NCBI GenBank assembly: GCA_947476925.1
Contig: CANJSF010000007.1
Location: forward strand, 62,001-126,000
Length of the DNA: 64,000 nucleotides
Source of the DNA: Rhodospirillaceae bacterium
Lineage (GTDB): Bacteria > Pseudomonadota > Alphaproteobacteria > Rhodospirillales > Rhodospirillaceae
Direction: 5' to 3'
Part shown: piece by piece, positions 61,385 through 64,000 of the stretch
How the letters are laid out: each line of letters starts with the position of its first letter
How positions within the stretch are numbered: the first letter of the stretch is position 1
The notes under the pieces: generated by a model
Database searches by the model: none
Seen by the model: the letters and a program-made list of their open reading frames with translations, nothing else
Told to the model about the DNA's origin: nothing
Program-made: the position numbers and the translations under genes

Positions 61385-62299
61385 TTAGCGAACGCCGCCG
61401 CGTTTAAGTAATTGTGGGAGCAGCTTCAGCCCTGTCATGAGCGGGTGCTGGCGCTCGGTGTCGGTCAATTGAACTTTCACGCCCGAGTGCCGCTCGATTT
61501 TCCACACCGCGTAATCAAGCCCGCCCTGAAATGTGAAGGCGGCTTTGATCAGGCGCAGCACGTTCAATATTTTCCCCTCAACGCGACGCAACGCCCAGGC
61601 GCGGCGGGCCCAGCGGGTACGCACGAACGCGTGGTTCATGTAGGTTGCATCGTTTGTCGCTTGGCCCAACACGGCTTCAGTCACGGCTATGTAGCGCGCG
61701 AAATCGCCATCCACGAGTTCTGCAGCTTTGGCGACTGATTCAGGACGTAGTTCAGCGCCATATGTGGCTTGAAGGGCACCCACCCACAAATCACGCGCGG
61801 TAAATCGCACCGGCATAAGCGGCAGCGCGCGCGCGATCATCGTTTCAACGGCTTGCGTCAACGCCTCGTGAACGCGGGCTTTGATAACGTCGTTGCGGGC
61901 GTAGAGAATAAGTGTCGGCTGCGAGAAGCGCGCCCAGATACTAGAAGCAAAGCACTGCGGTCCTGTGTCGCGCATGAACCGACTGACAGACATCACGGCC
62001 ACTTTGGCGCGAACTGTGCGGCCTTCGAAGCTGATCTCGCGGTAATAAACATTGGGCGGCAAGGTCGCGCCCCATATCGCTAGAACCGGATTGGGGACCG
62101 CCCCGCTCATGCGGTCGACCAGCACGTAGAAATCGAGCATCAGGCCGTCGTCGGTCGCGTGGCGTAGGCACGAGCCATAAAATAACACCGCCGATACGCT
62201 GGGCCCAAAGCCATCTTTTAAAGCCTGCGCAAAGACACTGGCCGCCGGAAATGTCGGCTTGCTCGTTTCGGCGACAATCAGGTCGCGCAGAGGGCTCAT
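61385..62299 (-). CDS. Tam41-like nucleotidyltransferase, candidate CDP-diacylglycerol synthase
   Basis: A 304-residue soluble protein. The nucleotidyltransferase core is AVLFYGSCLRHA followed by GLMLDFYVLVD, closely like the GSG...MLDF-F-VD motif of mitochondrial Tam41, which makes CDP-diacylglycerol from phosphatidate and CTP. Further agreement is seen in NVYYREISFEGRTVRAKVAV, RFSQPTLIL and DLWVGALQATYGAELRPES. The gene overlaps the upstream lipid kinase stop by four bases, so the kinase could supply its phosphatidate. The assignment is by motif reading only, without a search; the usual CdsA is a membrane protein of another family. Confidence 0.6.
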   Translation of the reverse strand: MSPLRDLIVAETSKPTFPAASVFAQALKDGFGPSVSAVLFYGSCLRHATDDGLMLDFYVLVDRMSGAVPNPVLAIWGATLPPNVYYREISFEGRTVRAKVAVMSVSRFMRDTGPQCFASSIWARFSQPTLILYARNDVIKARVHEALTQAVETMIARALPLMPVRFTARDLWVGALQATYGAELRPESVAKAAELVDGDFARYIAVTEAVLGQATNDATYMNHAFVRTRWARRAWALRRVEGKILNVLRLIKAAFTFQGGLDYAVWKIERHSGVKVQLTDTERQHPLMTGLKLLPQLLKRGGVR

Positions 62300-63291
62300 A
62301 TCGCGGCAATCTGTATGAAGGGCAAAGTTTCGTTAGCGCTGATGGTCAGGGGTTGGCTGCGGCTGGCTTTGTATAATTCGCCATCCAGCGTGTACGCGCC
62401 GTCAAATGTCAGTGTCATGCGTTGGGTGCGGCGGACCATGCGCCCAGACCCACTCTTCAGATTTTTTGTGACAAGCTTGGGCATCGCTTTCAATAAGACA
62501 CCTGCACCTGCGCGCAGGCTGAGGTAATGCAATGCACCTGCGCCTTCGTCAGGTTGTGGCGAAAGGCCAATGATCAGTTTGTCCAGGGTCGTGGCGCTGA
62601 TAAAGAAAAACTTACCGCTTTCACCGGTCGCGCCGTCGTCCCAGCGCGCCTCCATGGGCTCGGCACGCGCGCCCGAAAAAAAACCGCGCCAAAATAAAAT
62701 GCCCAAGGCCAGCGCATGGCTGACGGGGTTTGGCAGCTTCATAGGGTAAATATGCTCGCGGCAAAATAAAATACCATTGACCACATCAGCGGCGCCTAAA
62801 AATGCTCCGCGCAAGGCGGGCCGATCGTTGCCAGTTTCAATCGTCAGAATAGGCCGATGGGTGATGTGACGGAGCAGGCTGCCTTTCCGCCGCGCGGCCA
62901 AGATGCGCTTAATTGCCGCAACTTTGTCGCCATCAAAACTCCAGGCCGCCGCCGTCATGTTCGTTTTGCCTGCGGCCAGCAGAGCAACCGCAGGCGGCGT
63001 CGTAAAAGTTTTGCGGTTCAGCAAGGCGCTAAACACCAAATCGGCCGTACCATCGCCGCCGTTGACAATAATGACATCAGCCTTGACGGCGGCGGCCTTT
63101 CCCACCGCCACGTCGATATCGGCCGGGCCTGACGTTGTAATCTGCACAAGGCCTGGCTCGCCGGCCACATAGGGCTCGATCCAGTTCGTTTGGTTCTGGG
63201 TGCTGCCGACATTGGTAATGACGGCTATCACCAGAGGCTTCTGGGGGTCCGGGTCGGGCAGTGGATTTGGGGTCGTAGCCGCAAGGGTCAT
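62296..63291 (-). CDS. Diacylglycerol kinase-like lipid kinase
   Basis: A 331-residue protein with the DAGK catalytic motif ADVIIVNGGDGTADLVFSAL and the second lobe (IIGLSPQPDEGAGALHYLSL, LTFDGAYTLDGELY). The family phosphorylates diacylglycerol, sphingosine or related lipids; no membrane segment is needed. The ATG at 63291 is the first that gives family length; its ribosome site is weak. It overlaps the Tam41-like gene by ATGA, so the two products probably act in sequence. Ceramide as substrate is an alternative given the ceramide cluster in this window. Confidence 0.82.
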   Translation of the reverse strand: MTLAATTPNPLPDPDPQKPLVIAVITNVGSTQNQTNWIEPYVAGEPGLVQITTSGPADIDVAVGKAAAVKADVIIVNGGDGTADLVFSALLNRKTFTTPPAVALLAAGKTNMTAAAWSFDGDKVAAIKRILAARRKGSLLRHITHRPILTIETGNDRPALRGAFLGAADVVNGILFCREHIYPMKLPNPVSHALALGILFWRGFFSGARAEPMEARWDDGATGESGKFFFISATTLDKLIIGLSPQPDEGAGALHYLSLRAGAGVLLKAMPKLVTKNLKSGSGRMVRRTQRMTLTFDGAYTLDGELYKASRSQPLTISANETLPFIQIAAI

Positions 63292-63546
63292 AGGGGCGAA
63301 AAACTCTATTATCTCAATGCATTCCAGCAAAATAATGTTACCACCTTCGTGAGGACGGGGCCCTGGTGGGGTCAACCTTCAGGCCCCGAAACCATTGCAA
63401 CGCCCTGAAAAGGCTGCAATTTAAGGGTCTCACTTGGTCTTAGTCTGTCGTCTCAAAGGGTTAGGCGACCGCCGGCCGGATAGAATCTCATTGGTGCACG
63501 GTCCTATACCGCGCTCTCGAGCTGTCGGCCAGCGGTACACATATGC

Positions 63547-64000
63547 ATGAAAGCCATTGATAGCTACCTGCTGCGCCAAATCGTGCCAACCCTCCTGGTT
63601 ACGATTTTTATCGCCGCCGTCATTCTATTGATGGAGCGGTTGATGCGTTTGCTCGACATCGCAGTCGGCAACGGCGTGTCGACCTTGGTGGTATTTCAAA
63701 TGCTGTTCAACCTGATCCCACATTACATCGGGTTGGCGTTACCCATGGCGTTGTTTTTGGGCGTGTTGCTCGCGTTCCGTAAACTCTCGGCTCAGTCTGA
63801 GCTGGATGCCATTCAATCCACCGGCATTGGCTTGTCGCGCTTCATCCGCGCCGCCGTCGGGCTGGCCGCACTGATGGCCGTGTTCAATTTCGTCCTTGCG
63901 GGCTACATCCAGCCGTTCACGCGTTATGCCTACCGCGCAATCATGTTCAATATCACCTCCGGCGTGATCGAGCAGGGAATCGGCGAAGGTTTTTTTATGA
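63547..64000 (+). CDS. lptF: LPS export permease LptF (5' part, cut by window edge)
   Basis: The first 151 codons of a YjgP/YjgQ-family permease: MKAIDSYLLRQIVPTLLVTI, MERLMRLLDIAVGNG, LIPHYIGLALPMALFLGVLL, SAQSELDAIQSTGIGLSRF. With LptG and LptB it extracts LPS and passes it to LptC and LptA, encoded at 48.4-51 kb. Four membrane segments of the N-terminal half are visible. LptF and LptG are related; the first gene of the pair is usually lptF, which fits here. Confidence 0.85.
   Translation, partial: MKAIDSYLLRQIVPTLLVTIFIAAVILLMERLMRLLDIAVGNGVSTLVVFQMLFNLIPHYIGLALPMALFLGVLLAFRKLSAQSELDAIQSTGIGLSRFIRAAVGLAALMAVFNFVLAGYIQPFTRYAYRAIMFNITSGVIEQGIGEGFFM

Noticed and set aside
1-64000. Mobile elements, phage genes or CRISPR arrays
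   Set aside because: No transposase, integrase, terminal inverted repeats or regularly spaced repeats were seen on reading through the window.

Overview
The window reads as a chromosomal segment of a Gram-negative alphaproteobacterium. The evidence is a PHB locus with PhaR, a ceramide cluster in the order known from Caulobacter, a bufferin cluster, an NrnC-type RNase, and the envelope block kdsD-lptC-lptA-lptB-rpoN-ptsN. Genes are densely packed, often with ATGA overlaps. I see no insertion sequence, phage, integrase or CRISPR array. The only RNA gene found is tRNA-Leu(CAG).

Layout. 1-6.2 kb is a surface-polysaccharide region: a glycosyltransferase fused to a divergent phosphoglycosyltransferase (cut by the left edge), a normal phosphoglycosyltransferase, two polytopic GT-C-like membrane proteins, and a ChrR-type zinc anti-sigma factor with no sigma gene beside it. 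6.5-8.6 kb encodes a secreted subtilase. 9.7-12.9 kb is the queuosine operon queA-tgt-queG. 12.9-19.6 kb holds an XRE regulator and the PHB genes (phaR, a PhaE-like protein, phaC, phaA, phaB), with a MATE exporter inserted. 19.7-24.0 kb is the ceramide set spt-acpR-cerR-aasR. 25.5-28.1 kb is a bufferin cluster: two DUF2282 precursors, the MNIO maturase and its partner.

28-46 kb is accessory metabolism: two paralogous Rieske oxygenases, an NTF2-like protein, a Rossmann protein, a GPH-type transporter, an acyl-CoA ligase, a 578-residue protein I cannot identify, an Lrp regulator facing a homodimeric 2-oxoacid dehydrogenase E1 and a cysteine-synthase-like enzyme, and three VOC proteins around an AbrB-family membrane protein. 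46-52.7 kb is the LPS-transport/sigma-54 block plus nrnC. 53-61.4 kb holds a Rossmann protein, uppP, a leucyl aminopeptidase coupled to a TAXI binding protein, a betaine-type ABC importer and gloB. 61.4-64 kb has a lipid kinase overlapping a Tam41-like CDP-diacylglycerol synthase candidate, and the start of lptF.

Most notable: a Tgt lacking two of its four zinc ligands; a diacylglycerol-kinase/Tam41-like pair suggesting a second route to CDP-DAG; the bufferin pair, one member with a fifth mature cysteine; two palindromes with a TGC-N3-GCA core at the pha promoters; an alpha/beta hydrolase with His at the nucleophile elbow; a UppP with an altered PGTSRSG motif; a likely frameshift in a small secreted protein; and absence of hpf between rpoN and ptsN.
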